A stretch of DNA of 56,088 nt from Phoronis australis (lineage: Eukaryota; Phoronida; Phoronidae). The notes below the pieces were generated by a model. The model saw only the letters and a program-made list of their open reading frames with translations, was not told the DNA's origin and searched no databases. The translations under genes were made by a program, and so were the position numbers. Shown here one piece after another: positions 11,532 to 22,700 of this stretch; positions within the stretch are counted from its first letter, which is position 1, and every line of letters starts with the position of its first letter. The stretch spans positions 1-56,088 of the forward strand of contig NMRA01000550.1 in NCBI GenBank assembly GCA_002633005.1, given 5' to 3'.

Positions 11532-12840
11532 TACTCATATTCTAATGGACACAGTGTCATGAACATTCATTCTACCAGTTAGCATATAATTATGTAGTTT
11601 ATGAGCAACAGAGTACCAACACATACCACTGGAAGGCCTGACCTCAATAAATGCAGATTTGTAGACAAATGGTTAACTTGCAGGGTGGAAAACAAAGAAA
11701 TTAAAGTTGCTTGCTAGCAGAAAGGCAAAGCACTCAACAATGGTGTGCATTTATGATCGCTGTCCAAAGCACCTTTAGAGCAGCAACGATTCCGACTTCC
11801 ATCAAAACATCAACTTTTGATTTAGACCACTTAATGATCAATGACAGAAAAGAGGAAAATTTTCCAAGTGTTGTATCGTTCCACAAATAAAGAAGGTTGT
11901 GTGAAAGAAATATTTGCAAAATTTAACTGAAATAAACGTTTTTACATGAATTTACAAATTCAAAATAATGATTAACAAAGAGAGGAAACTGGAAATCAAA
12001 TAAGAGGAAATCAAAACCAAAAAAGAGGAAATCCTCTTAAAGGAAGAAAATTCTAAATCCCTGCATAATGGTATCAACTTTTTCCTTAGTCAGGTCTGTC
12101 GTGGCTTCTAAAGTTTGCAAACAACTGGCAGTTCACTGTTTCTCGAGACCATGCTCGGATCATAAAATGACACGTCGTGACAAGACAACTTATAGAGCCC
12201 TCTGTCGGTTCTTTCAAAGCCCTAACAGCACCTCCAACATGACTACAAGGAATAATTTGAGATGAATTTCATGAAGCTGAGAGGCCTAGGTGAAAAAGCT
12301 ATTTTTGAGATGGAAGCCAGGTTTATACGTTGAGTTTTCTGATCATTGTTTTCTTGCAAAAAAAAGCTCCTGAAATCCACACCATTGAGATTGTATGGCT
12401 TGCCACATTGTTTGAAAAAGCACCTCCCTCTGTTGTCCTAATTCCATATATCAGATGTTTGCAAAACTTGCCTACTTCTCTCTAGGACACTTGCACCGAT
12501 CTTCAGGTGGAACACTTTTCATAACTTCCTCTGCATGGCGTCCACAACCTGTCGAGAAGATTATCAATGTGACACTTGGCTATGGAAGAAATTGACAAAA
12601 TCTGCTGTGACTTTAACGGCATTCCATAAGGATTCGAAATTTGCATCGGATTATTTTTTGTGACATGTAACTCATAGCCCAGTTTAGTAGTGATAGACTG
12701 TCTCAAGTAGCCCATACACCTGTTCAGAACCTTCGAAACTTTTTTCTTGGCGAGTCCTTTGTTCAGTCACCCAGATCAACTACTGGAGTTTTATTATGGT
12801 AGTATTTGTTTAAGGTAAAAGGAACTAAAGACGCTGACGG
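11532..12840. other. Intergenic, no gene seen
   Basis: Short chance ORFs only. Purine-rich GAGGAAATC motifs recur near 11985-12030. No repeat boundaries recognised. Confidence 0.5.
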
Positions 12841-12843
12841 CCT

Positions 12844-12870
12844 CTTACTATAGTATTATACTATAGTAAG
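12844..12870. repeat. Perfect 12-bp inverted repeat with 3-base loop
   Basis: CTTACTATAGTA, loop TTA, TACTATAGTAAG. A very tight AT-rich stem, possibly a hairpin at the end of a small element. Confidence 0.8.
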
Positions 12871-13219
12871 GTGTCCCCCTATGTGCAAAAGGTACTTATA
12901 GCTTATTGAAACATGACTTTGATGTTTTAATTAGTATGAGGCATAGTTTGCCAAAAAGCTTTATTCTGCTTTCAAGTGGCAGAGCAAAGAGCTTGAGCAC
13001 AGGCCCTTCAGGACGGCGCGCGTGGAAGGTTCCAGGAGTCAAGGACCTGTATGAGAGACTACCTTGTGTTCACCTGTGTTGTGGTGGTAAAGGTACCAAG
13101 GGCAAGGGACGTTGATGACCTGTATGCGAGACATCCTGGTGTTCACCTTCCTGGTCGCGTGCTCGTTCCGTAGGGAAGGGGGGAATGTTATAGATGTGCT
13201 TCCGGTGAATTATATGAGC

Positions 13220-13300
13220 CTCTGTTAGCTACTCGCTAACGGGCACGCTTGCCGGTTTTATGGGGGTCGCGGGTTCGATCCCCGGGTCGGGTAATCTCGG
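13220..13300 (+). other. tRNA-like sequence (possible tRNA-derived SINE head or tRNA pseudogene)
   Basis: GGGTTCGATCCCC at 13271-13283 is a textbook Pol III B box/T-arm, with GCGGG/CCCGG pairing around it. Upstream TAGCTACTCGCTAACGGGC resembles a D-arm with a partial A box. The acceptor stem and anticodon arm do not fold convincingly by eye, so I do not call a functional tRNA. Confidence 0.35.
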
Positions 13301-13986
13301 CTATGACTTAGTCATCAGTGCAACATTGCAATATTGATAGACCGACTGCTTTCAAAAACGGAATAAATTCCGGACAAAGTACATTTACCTTTCCAAGTTA
13401 TCTTCTTGCATTTTTCACACGTAGTCTTGTAACACATTGTACCTTGAAAGTGTCTTCAAAAGAAGAAAGAGGAGAAGTTTTATATAAACACAGAAAAACA
13501 AAACGTGACAACCCTGACCCATATGACATACAAGCACCTGCCCTTTGACCTACTTTACATCACAATACATTACTCTCAAACGACACAAGAAATTTATTTG
13601 AATTCCTGGGAAAAGAATCATCTAATACAATCATATAGGTTTATTGATGATAATATTTGAATTAATTGTGTTCAGTATTACTTTAAATGATTTAAATACT
13701 TTTATACAATAGGTTTTATGTTATAGGCTAGTCACTGTGTTTCCGGTGTTTACGATAGCAACGCAGCGTGTGTGCAGAATGTACATCAAGTTTTAGTAAT
13801 TATGCTGGTTAATCTGGCACGTGATCAATTAACAACAATTTAAGAGGTAAGTATTATTCTATAGTGGCCATGGAGAGGCATTTTAGTCGATGTAAAGGTC
13901 GTAATTGTAGTTTTACTTTAGTAATTGATACTGATCGAACACTACTAGTTCGGAACTGTTCACTATCACATAACAGACCAGGGGTG
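13301..13986. other. Intergenic, no gene seen
   Basis: AT-rich sequence with one 76-codon chance ORF and no recognisable domain or repeat boundary. Confidence 0.5.
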
Positions 13987-14127
13987 CGTTCAGTAGACGC
14001 TAGGACCTACGCTAGGACCTAGCTAAAATCTAGTCAAAGTCACGTGTTCTCATTCAAAATACACGGCAATATCTCATGTAATCTCGCGAAGTCTTGCATT
14101 TTAGCGAGGTCCAAGCGTTACTGAACG
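13987..14127. mobile_element. Small MITE, copy 1 (family with 48297-48425)
   Basis: 141 bp between CGTTCAGTA and TACTGAACG. The interior contains TACACGGCAATATCTCATG and CTCGCGAAGTCTTGC, which recur in reverse orientation at 48297-48425. The left part has a short internal duplication, CGCTAGGACCTA. No clear target duplication. Confidence 0.65.
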
Positions 14128-14361
14128 GGAGGCAGGCTATTGTTCAACAACTGTTCAACTTAGGATCTGGGATGGTACCTACCTGTTTTCCTTAGCCTAG
14201 TTTCTTGCCAGGAGTTATTATTAACTTGATGATAACAGCTTCATAGTTTGTCTGATCGTCAACTATGTGACTTTTTGTCAACTCCCAACTTTAGGAACTT
14301 AAGGAACTTATTAAACTGAACATGCTGAAAGCAAATGTCTTATCCTAATGTAGGCAATGAC

Positions 14362-14394
14362 CATCGCCTCTGTTGGCCCGAACCAGAGGCGATG
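14362..14394. repeat. 11-bp perfect stem-loop
   Basis: CATCGCCTCTG and CAGAGGCGATG pair perfectly around an 11-base loop (TTGGCCCGAAC). No gene context explains it. Confidence 0.75.
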
Positions 14395-14915
14395 TAGAGG
14401 CTATAGGCGCTCTGTACGCCGGAAGCTTTTCGGCGAATTATGCCTCGCACCGACTAAACCATCAAAGTCACGTTGTTATAACTACCTTTTGCGCATGGAC
14501 GAACACCTTAGGAGGTTGTCGATGTGTTTAAGTTCTTCCAACTCGAACAAATACTACCGTTATGAAACTTTTTCTTCGAGCAGTCCCTATTTCAGTTCCC
14601 AAAATCGTGAAATCAACGTGGCTTTGATAGTGTAACAGGGGCGGTATCTACGACCAAGGCGCCCCAATTTTACGAGCCCGGTGCGGACTGAGGGTGATGT
14701 TGAAAACTAAAAGTTGGTGAATAATACATAGGTTTATTGTAAGAATATATAACTACAATATTCCACACTTACAAGCAATCCAATTGTTCCATGATTTAGT
14801 ATCGCAGCGTTGTGATTTATACAGTTCTGATACACGGGCAAGCCAGTCGCTGATTAATAGTTGTGTGTGCAAGAACGGGGCAATTTGGTTATTCAGATCC
14901 GAAAGGTGAGATGCA
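14395..14915. other. Intergenic, unassigned
   Basis: Holds a 92-codon ORF on the plus strand (14357-14635) and the end of a 107-codon ORF on the minus strand (14753-15076), neither with a recognised domain. No repeat boundaries seen. Confidence 0.4.
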
Positions 14916-14921
14916 ATCAAT

Positions 14922-14986
14922 CTCGGGAGGAGCCCGAGAATTGCTGGGGCTAAACTATTGGCAACCAAGTTCGGGAGGAGCCCGAA
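14922..14986. repeat. Two short hairpins with a compensated outer base pair
   Basis: CTCGGGAGGAGCCCGAG (14922-14938) and TTCGGGAGGAGCCCGAA (14970-14986) are 6-bp stems with the same AGGAG loop. The outermost pair changes from C-G to T-A, so pairing is kept. They lie in the unrecognised 107-codon minus-strand ORF, where they read as repeated GLLP motifs. Confidence 0.7.
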
Positions 14987-15430
14987 AGCTGCACAAACAG
15001 TTGCAATTTGGTGTGAGTGAAGGTGTGTTTGCTTCTTGAACTCTGCGACTGGACTCCTCGTGTCTGACAGAGACAAAGCTTAAGTACACAATTTCAACCA
15101 ATCAGACACGATCTAAAGGGCAAGGCCCATAGCTCCTAGCTTCTGACCATATTTGGCCATGTCCAAAGGACTCAACATCATAGGAAAATTCCATACGTAA
15201 TACACAGCTTGACCACTAGAGGGTGCATATATCTTACTTACATAATCATGTCCAGGGCACTCTTGTTACACTAGATATGTTCCACGAATTGGCGTTGTAG
15301 TGTTGATAAAGTTAGTAGTCGGATAGGTGGGTCCCTGGTGTAAAATTGATTTGAGAACCAGAACTTTATTGAGAGTAACTGGCTTTCAAATAAGGGACGG
15401 TGTATCCAATTATAGACCTTATTCACAGTC

Positions 15431-15583
15431 GTCATTTTAGTAGTGAGCCACCTTTAGGTTTAAAAAACAATTCATTTGAGACATGAATATAAAGAGGCAT
15501 GTGGAAAAATCATGCTTTGTGCTGTGTTTAAGCACAAAATTCATTGTTTTTAAAACCTAAAAAGATGCTCACTACCAAAATGG
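15431..15583. mobile_element. Fold-back (MITE-like) element with about 45-bp arms
   Basis: CATTTTAGTAGTGAGC...TTTAGGTTTAAAAAACAA at 15431-15477 is inverted as TTGTTTTTAAAACCTAAA...GCTCACTACCAAAATG at 15537-15583, with a few mismatches and a loop of about 60 bases. Exact outer ends and target duplication are not clear. Confidence 0.65.
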
Positions 15584-15980
15584 CTACTGCATGTGATGCA
15601 TAACATCACTTCCTGTGAGTGACTACTATATGCTAAGAATCTCAGCTGTCTGTCAAATTGGCTTTTAGTTAGGCCAATAGCTTGAGTTTTGGTGTCACAA
15701 TCGCGAATAATATCTATCAACCTGTTTCAGCTACAACAGCACTGTAGCCTACATGTTTTGTTATGGACAGTGTCGTTGAAGTCTTGCTTTTGGTAAAAAT
15801 GGAATTAAAGGAGAATGCCACCCAATTTAATTAGTCTTTTTTACCGTCTTAATCGGTCTATATCCACATCACCTCATATACGGTTGATCTCATCTAGCCG
15901 AGAGGTGTCGCGTTAACCTGTGAGGAAGGTGAGAAACGACTCGGCGACATCAGTGGTTCTTCTGCAGAGTGAGTGCCGCT

Positions 15981-16274
15981 ATGGAGTGGTGTATTGTTCC
16001 CGCTTGTGCTAACTATGAAGCTACGAGGAAAGCAGGTATATCGTTTTTTGGATTTCCTCGACAGCACAAAATGCTTCGGAAGTGGTTCGCGGTAGTGAAG
16101 AATGAAAAGTACACCGTAATTATTCCAATTAAGTATGAGGCCGTTAAACTTCTCCGCGTCTGTGGCCGGCATTTTGTCTACAGTGATTTCATTGACGATC
16201 GAATGCCGACTTACCAAACAGCTCATGCCAGGGCAGAAAAGGAGACTGAGGATGAAGTCAGATATTGTGCCTAG
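15981..16274 (+). CDS. THAP-type zinc-finger domain protein (transposon-borne)
   Basis: A 97-residue ORF from the ATG at 15981 to TAG. I chose this start because the THAP fold begins almost at the first methionine. The C2CH zinc ligands are C4, C9, C61 and H64 (spacing C-x4-C-x51-C-x2-H). Other family marks are FFGFPR (22-27), W35 and the HFVYSDF block after the last ligand. The THAP domain binds DNA in a sequence-specific way in P-element and Kolobok transposases and in host THAP proteins. The ORF ends shortly after the domain in a charged tail; either it is truncated, or a donor and downstream exons exist that I cannot see. Its place inside a TTAA/TIR element makes a transposase head more likely than a host gene. 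Confidence 0.75.
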   Translation: MEWCIVPACANYEATRKAGISFFGFPRQHKMLRKWFAVVKNEKYTVIIPIKYEAVKLLRVCGRHFVYSDFIDDRMPTYQTAHARAEKETEDEVRYCA

Positions 16275-18960
16275 TGTGTTTGCGTTCGGTAGGTAGGAGA
16301 TAAAACAACGCCGATTGGTTGTGGCTCAGTTTTTGATTATGGAGAATTGTAGCTGGCCATGGAAACATAAACAATTACTATTAATTCAAGGCATGAGAAG
16401 ATAACATTTTATAACCTGTTTGATGACTTACACATTTGTCAGGCTTCTGTTTGGACTTCTGGTTATAGGATGTTTTAGCCAATTCTTTTTTCCAGTCCCA
16501 AAGACGTCGTAAGCAGACTTCTGTTTAGATGCGATGCAAAATCAGGATGCTCCGTGAGAAACATTTATGCTTCTCCAAGAAGCCATTTCACTTGCGGAAT
16601 TTTGTGGCAGCAAACGGAAGCGTCAGTTGTTTCCATTATCATGCAGTTAGCACACTGACACCATGATAAATCATTCGAAGAGTTTTCGGAACTATCCTTA
16701 TGTTCCGTTGTCTGTGCACGTTCACGGTGCCTCTCTTGTACTTCTTGATAAGTGAATTCCGGTTCGAACTGATAGCATGTGAAACCTAACGATCAACCTG
16801 TGAAGTCTTCGTTGGATGAGCACTCGTCTAAGTCGGGATTGCTATAGTTGCCACGGTTGACGTTGATTATTGTGCACTCTGTTTCAAAATGAGTTATTCT
16901 CACCCTAACCAATGCTTATATAAAACTGAAACAAAGATGCGATAAACTAATTGACCAGGCACCTTCATACCATGAATAATACGCTTACAAGGAAGTCACA
17001 CATTTCTAAAGATGTGCGGGAATTTTCACCGCTTGTCCTTCTGAGCGGCTTGTACCAGGATCAAAGAGAGCGCGGCGCCGGAATTAGGTACAGTTTTGAT
17101 GACCGCATTGCCCAATGCGAGCAAAACCCAATTAAATGTAATTATCCGACCATGAACTGTATTAAACATCTCTGACTGTACATAATGCATTAACCACTAA
17201 TTTTCGTTATAAGCGAACACCACGACGGTTTCAGCTGGAAAAAACAACCAAAGACTAATAATCTAAAAACTACAACCATTGGGTATGATTGAAGATAAAC
17301 TACCACACATATTGATATACTTGGTGGATATACAAATGTTGATCAGAGTTTACAATATCACATGGATTCGTTTTTAATAGTCTTTCAATCTCATTTAACC
17401 AGATTTTCGACCAGGTAACAGTTGTTGTGCCCACCTTTTATTTTTTATTACTGACAAAGAGCTATATTAGTTATATAGTCAGTGCCACCAAAATTGTCCA
17501 AAGATTCCAAATCTTCAGTTTGATTATGTCCTTATTTGCACTTTTGTATATTTTATGATTTGAGTTCTAATAAAGATTAAACTTTAATGACACGTGAAAT
17601 GTTTAGTGTACCTGTAATGTGGTAAGTTTATGGATGGGCTCACAATGAACTTAATTACCGGCAATTAAGTTTAGCTGGCAATCAAAATTTACCACTGTTT
17701 TGGTACTTCAAGTTCAAAACTTAGATAAAAAGTTATCAACCTGTTCCTGTAAGAAAAAAAACAAGTGGGCAGAAGCATTAGAAATTAAATAAAGAAAACC
17801 AATATGAAACTTATCGTTCCTTTGGGAAGTGGCCCTTTGTGAAGATAAACACAAGTTAACCTTTTTAGTCATTTTGTAATATCTATTATGTATTAAATAA
17901 AGAAACCAATATGAAACTTATCGTTCCTTTGGGAAGTGGCCCTTTGTGAAGATAAACACAAGTTAACCTTTTTAGTCATTTTGTAATATTTATAACGTAC
18001 CAAGTTCAAACTACTCTCCAGAGTTGCAGGCTATAACTCTTGCAAATGTCAGAGAAAACCAAACAACAACAATTGTTGAGACTGTAATGCTAGCAATTAA
18101 TTTTTCACTTTATTAGCTCAGATCTATATCAATACAAAGGGCATGCTGAATAGGCCTTGTAAAAGTTGTCTGGGGCTTAGGGAATCAGAGGGGACACCAG
18201 TCTAAGCGAGAAAAATTCTCCACATGTTGACCCTGTGAGTCAATGCTAATTCAGTGTTTGCTGACAGAAAGCTGTTGTAAAACAATATCTCGATTGTATA
18301 TCTTATGTTCAGATGTTAGGGGAATCTTTATTTAGACACTCATATACATTATTCGAATCATTGTTATTGTGCAACTTTTGCCCTGACGGTTTTGCTGTAC
18401 AAGGGTAACCTGACTTGGCGGCCCCCGACGAGCTAGTAAGTAGATTTGCAATTCTGTGTCTAATTCACCAAAATAATCACGTGCACATTATTTCTTTGGC
18501 TCACTAGTATAGTCTTTTCATGACTGGAAGTTTAGTTTCTAACTTTGGCTGGTTTATGTTCACGATGTCTTTCACTAGGCTGGGCGCGACAGGCCTGATT
18601 GGGTTCCGAGTCACTGGCCGGGATAACAAGCGTTTTTGTGTGAAAAAAATCGCAAGTCTAAAATTGCAACACACAACTATGTTCTCCTGTCTGTATTTCA
18701 TGGACGAATAATTCGAATTTATCACCGAACAGGGCCCAAAACTCCCGCGACCGACCTTGGTAAATTGGCCTACCGAACTTTGTAGGCTACGGTCCGTTCC
18801 AATACCTATAAATCCGTAACAGCGAAATAAAACAACACTTGTTCAATAACTCGATGTATTTGTAAGGGTTTTATTTATAATTTTGTTGATAAATTGGTGT
18901 AAAACGATGAATTCAACCGATAAGCTGACACCAGTAAGCCGACATGTGCCAAGTAAAAGA
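16275..18960. other. Interior of the THAP element, no further domain recognised
   Basis: Contains short ORFs (for example 16951-17175 plus strand, 74 codons, and 18520-18711 plus strand, 63 codons) that match no family I recognise, and the 106-bp tandem duplication at 17788-17998. Confidence 0.45.
17788..17998. repeat. About 106-bp tandem duplication inside the THAP element
   Basis: Units 17788-17893 and 17894-17998 are nearly identical: AAATAAAGAAA(A)CCAATATG at the start, GGGAAGTGGCCCTTTGTG in the middle, CATTTTGTAATAT at the end. The high identity implies a recent event compared with the rest of the element. Confidence 0.9.
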
Positions 18961-19043
18961 ACCGTAATTGCTGTTATCGAGTGGAATTACTCGATCTAAA
19001 CTGATACAAAATAGGTTGTTTTTTGGGTGGCATTCTCCTTTAA

Positions 19044-19579
19044 AGTAAAATTAAATTTTTAAAACCATGTCATATTATTACAAAGCAACATTCTTATCCT
19101 TCATTTTATTTATTTTTGGTTAAAATAAATTGTTTGGAATTCTCGATGGCTATACTTCTTTGACAACTGAAGCTAACTCACTGTGATGAGCATCTGTCCA
19201 AAGTCAAAACATAAGCTTTTCTCAAGTCTAATCTAAGCAAATACCAATGGGACCAGTTTTATGAGGCGTCAATCAAAAATTGTTTGCTGGTGTAAGGTGT
19301 TCTTTAATGGAAGTTTTGAGCCAGTTTTACATTATATTTTAGTAAGGAACGTGGAAGTTCTACATGTGCCTCCCTGAACACTTTAAATTAGTCTGTTGCG
19401 TGATGGTTTATAGATATTGTCAACAGCGCTTTTATTGTCAACAATTATTTATAACAATTTTGAGTGATATTTTTTCTAAAAATTTTAATTACAAAATATT
19501 TTGGTTTGGTTGATTGCATAATTCTTTTGTGTCTTTGTTGTCATTCTTAACTGAGTGTGGTCCACTGCCAGTCATCAGC
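19044..19579. other. Sequence upstream of the EFCAB12-like start array
   Basis: AT-rich, no ORF, no obvious TATA box/initiator pair or CpG island. It could be promoter or the intron after a non-coding first exon. Confidence 0.4.
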
Positions 19580-19743
19580 TGTTGATTCACATGAAACAAA
19601 TTGCCTCAAGTAAACGTGGGTGTTGATTCACGTGAAACAAATTGCTACAGGTAAACATGGGTGTTGGTTCACGTGAAACAAATTGCTTCAGGTAAACATG
19701 GGTGTTGATTCACGTGAAACATCTTTTTTCAGGTAACCATGGC
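19580..19743 (+). promoter_or_regulatory. 41-bp tandem array with E-boxes, ending in the start codon
   Basis: Four exact-length 41-bp units: 19580-19620, 19621-19661, 19662-19702, 19703-19743. Units 2-4 carry the palindrome TTCACGTGAA, a CACGTG E-box (unit 1 has CACATG). The last part of units 2 and 3 reads CAGGTAAACATGGG; in unit 4 it is TTTTTTCAGGTAACCATGGC, which holds the putative acceptor (AG at 19731-19732) and the gene's ATG (19739). The ATGs in units 2 and 3 open 12-codon frames that end at the TAA of the next unit's GGTAA. Regulatory role is inferred. Confidence 0.6.
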
Positions 19744-22700
19744 TCCCCTCATTACAAGCATCTCACGTGACCGAGACTCGCTGAACTATGAAAGCAGCGA
19801 GGAAGATGAGGAGAGAGTCTACTCCACCGAGAATGACGGGCTGGCAAACATGCCTGAGGAGGTCTTGCAGGACTTGAGCGTCTGTTTCAATCGCCTCTTT
19901 GACCCCAACAACTTTGACCACTTACCCCTTGAGAAACAAGCGGCCATGTTTGCTCAGAGGGATTTAACGGAAGGCCGATTGTACCAGATCGCCAAAAAGT
20001 TCTTCCGTGGCAGCATGAGGCCTCGTAGGAGAATCTACACATTAGGAGGTGGTACCAAGGGTCTGAGTCATAGTGTAGATGTGATCCGGCCTTCTAGTGA
20101 TGAAGCAGTGCCCGAGGGAAGGCTTGGACATAGTGAACTAAATATACAAGTGCCTAAAGTCAAACCAGTCAGTCCTCGACTGGTTGTGACCAGAGAAAAG
20201 CAAGTGAGTTTGTAGTTATATATTTCATGAAATTTTGTGGTGTTTCTAGAATATTGATTGTGAAAAATCATCATGTAGTTACTGTCTTGTTATTCTTCAT
20301 GAAAAGATAAAAGTATGCACCAGGGAATCCGATAATACACCCTGTGACTTTTTACAAATGTGCATGCCAAGTAGCCTGAATAAAACATTTTGATCAAGCA
20401 GCAAAGGTAAAATCTATTTTAGGAGTTTTTGGCTTGACATTCACTGCAGAAATGTGTTTCTTTAAGTTTATTACATTTTGATACTGCTGGCACCAAATCG
20501 TCCTTTGAATGTACTTGAAGAATTAAATACCTGTCATTTCATGAACAAACAAAAATTTAATTTACATAGGTTGATTAATTTAATGTCCAAATTTTCTTTG
20601 CGATAAATTTTGATATTGTGTATTTTGGTCTTATTAGCATAATTCTGTAAACCAAAGTGAGGGTCTCCTAGTAAATACTTTTTTGTGTTACACCTGCCTG
20701 AGCACAGACACCTCTGGGTTGCGAAGGTTAATGTTTGAAATCCTTTTTGAGAATGAATAATTTCAATATACACAATGTTATTTTTCTGTTTAAGCAGCAT
20801 TACTACGTTTCAGTTTTTATAGTCTTCTTAAATGTTTTTTCCTGGCTTTTAAGTTCCTCAGTTTTTAGCGTTTGGTTCAGTTACTACACAAAGCAATATA
20901 ATTATTTTGTAATAGCTTATTTTTGTGCCCCGTGTGTTTTCAATGAAATTCGAGGTCACCATCTAAATTTTTTAGCTATACTTCAGCTCAAACAACATGA
21001 CATGAGAATGAACAAAAGTGTGTCACCATTACCTGCTGCAATTCTGTTGGGATTGTCCGTCGATGACTTGAATACAGTACACTCGTGACACAAGCACACT
21101 CCATTTTGCTAAATTTTTGTGACATCTTTAGGGAGATAGTGGTTGCTTTTCTGAAGCAAAATTTGCTCAGGAATTTGGTTTGTTGTGAAGTCAATTTCGA
21201 TAATTTGTTATTAATGTATTAAACTCTGAGGACAAAGAACACTTCTCATTGAAGAATTTGAGAAAAAATTATTTTGGCCTATAGGTGACGCTCTATTTCA
21301 TGGCACTCTAAGGTGATATATATGATCGTTGCACAATTTTAGCAGCAGGTTAACAGTAGAACGCCAGTAGTAACTAGTTTAATCAAAAAAGAGCGTAGTG
21401 CTTAATGACATTAATTTTGTGTTAGACTTTATTTGTCCATTTTTACCCAAACCTGTTTTGTTTTTGGAAATTGTACTCAATGGTAAAATCAGCGTGTTGG
21501 CAAATATTCTAGTTAAATGCAATTGCTAATTACAATACAGTCTTTATCATCAGTTGTTTCTGTTCTGGGATGGAGGTCCAAGCCCTAATCTGTGACTTTA
21601 TTTACTTTGCTCCCATCCTATTAAAATTCACACCATCACAAAAACTAGAAAATTACAATTTATGGTAACAATAAATGAATCTCCTAAAATGGATGGTTTG
21701 ACATATTTATTGTGGTATGGCTAATGGTGGTCTTTCAAAATTTGATATTCAAAACAGGTTTTAATAGCATGCTAATGAAACACAGCACTTTAGTCTTTCA
21801 CAACTCCGTTTCTCTCACCTTTCACAACTCCGTTTCTCTCACCTTTGCAGTTTTTTGGTACATCTTTCCCACCATAAACTATATTCATGTTTCTGAAGGG
21901 TTCTTCTACGCATACTTTTATAACAAGTCTTTAGAAAAGCTAAAATTTGACGATAATCTGTGAATAATGTTACAACTCCTTTCATGTCTGCCAGTGAAAT
22001 AGATTTTAGAATTTTAACAGTGCTTTTAAGTCCTTAAAACAAATGTACAATAACAATTAATTAATAAATATAAATTTATATACGGTACATATAATTCTTG
22101 TGAACTGCTTATCCAGTGAATGTTTTGAAGTACAGTCTTTTAGGTTGTTAATAGAGCATTAGACATGTCATCTTACAAATCAAGCAAATGTCACATGTGA
22201 TATCCATCATCACATTCCTATTGTTGGTGGATTTTTAACTCTGAGCGTTGTGCTTCATCTTAAGGTTCTCCTTCAAGAATGCCTACGGAGGTACGTCTTC
22301 CTCTTTGTAGTTGGGTTTCTATGGTTAGTTTCATCTAGAAGAAATCAGTTTGTTTTGTTAGAAGGTTTTAAGTCTAATTTTTGCTCCTTGGAATTATTGT
22401 AGTAAAACTAGCACAAGTCGGAACCAAAAGGGCTGTAATATTTTGTACAAATAAGGCAAAGCACCTGAAGGAGTAAGTGCATGAAATGAACTGTATTAGA
22501 GAACTTGACCCAGTTTCAGCAAAGATCTGAATTTTGCAGGTCTGACTTATGTGAGTTCTACTGCGTTTTAGTATAGAGCAAAGCATGTTATTATAATTTA
22601 GTATTTAATGTTTTCAGTCGCAAGTGGCGGAGTATCGTGATTGGCTAAGTGAGCGCAAGAAGTTGAGGTATGACCTTGATAATATGGGGGTAAACCTCAA

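Larger units (their letters stand above)
15809..19039 (+). mobile_element. TTAA-flanked DNA transposon with THAP ORF, Kolobok-like
   Basis: A 3231-bp element with perfect 17-bp terminal inverted repeats (AGGAGAATGCCACCCAA at the left, its complement at 19023-19039). It is flanked on both sides by TTAA (15805-15808, 19040-19043). A THAP zinc-finger ORF starts 172 bases inside the left end. Kolobok transposons make TTAA duplications and some encode THAP domains; piggyBac shares TTAA but has CCC-type ends and no THAP, and P elements make 8-bp duplications. No transposase catalytic region could be read from 16300-18990, so the copy is probably defective or a non-autonomous derivative keeping the DNA-binding head. 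Confidence 0.65.

Noticed and set aside
14753-15076. 107-codon minus-strand ORF as a gene
   Set aside because: No recognisable domain, no splice signals or context; the GLLP repeats come from the duplicated hairpins.
15894-16226. 110-codon minus-strand ORF over the THAP domain
   Set aside because: Antisense to the THAP ORF, whose zinc ligands make the plus strand the coding one.
15809-19039. P-element assignment for the THAP element
   Set aside because: P elements make 8-bp duplications and have different ends; TTAA on both sides fits Kolobok better.
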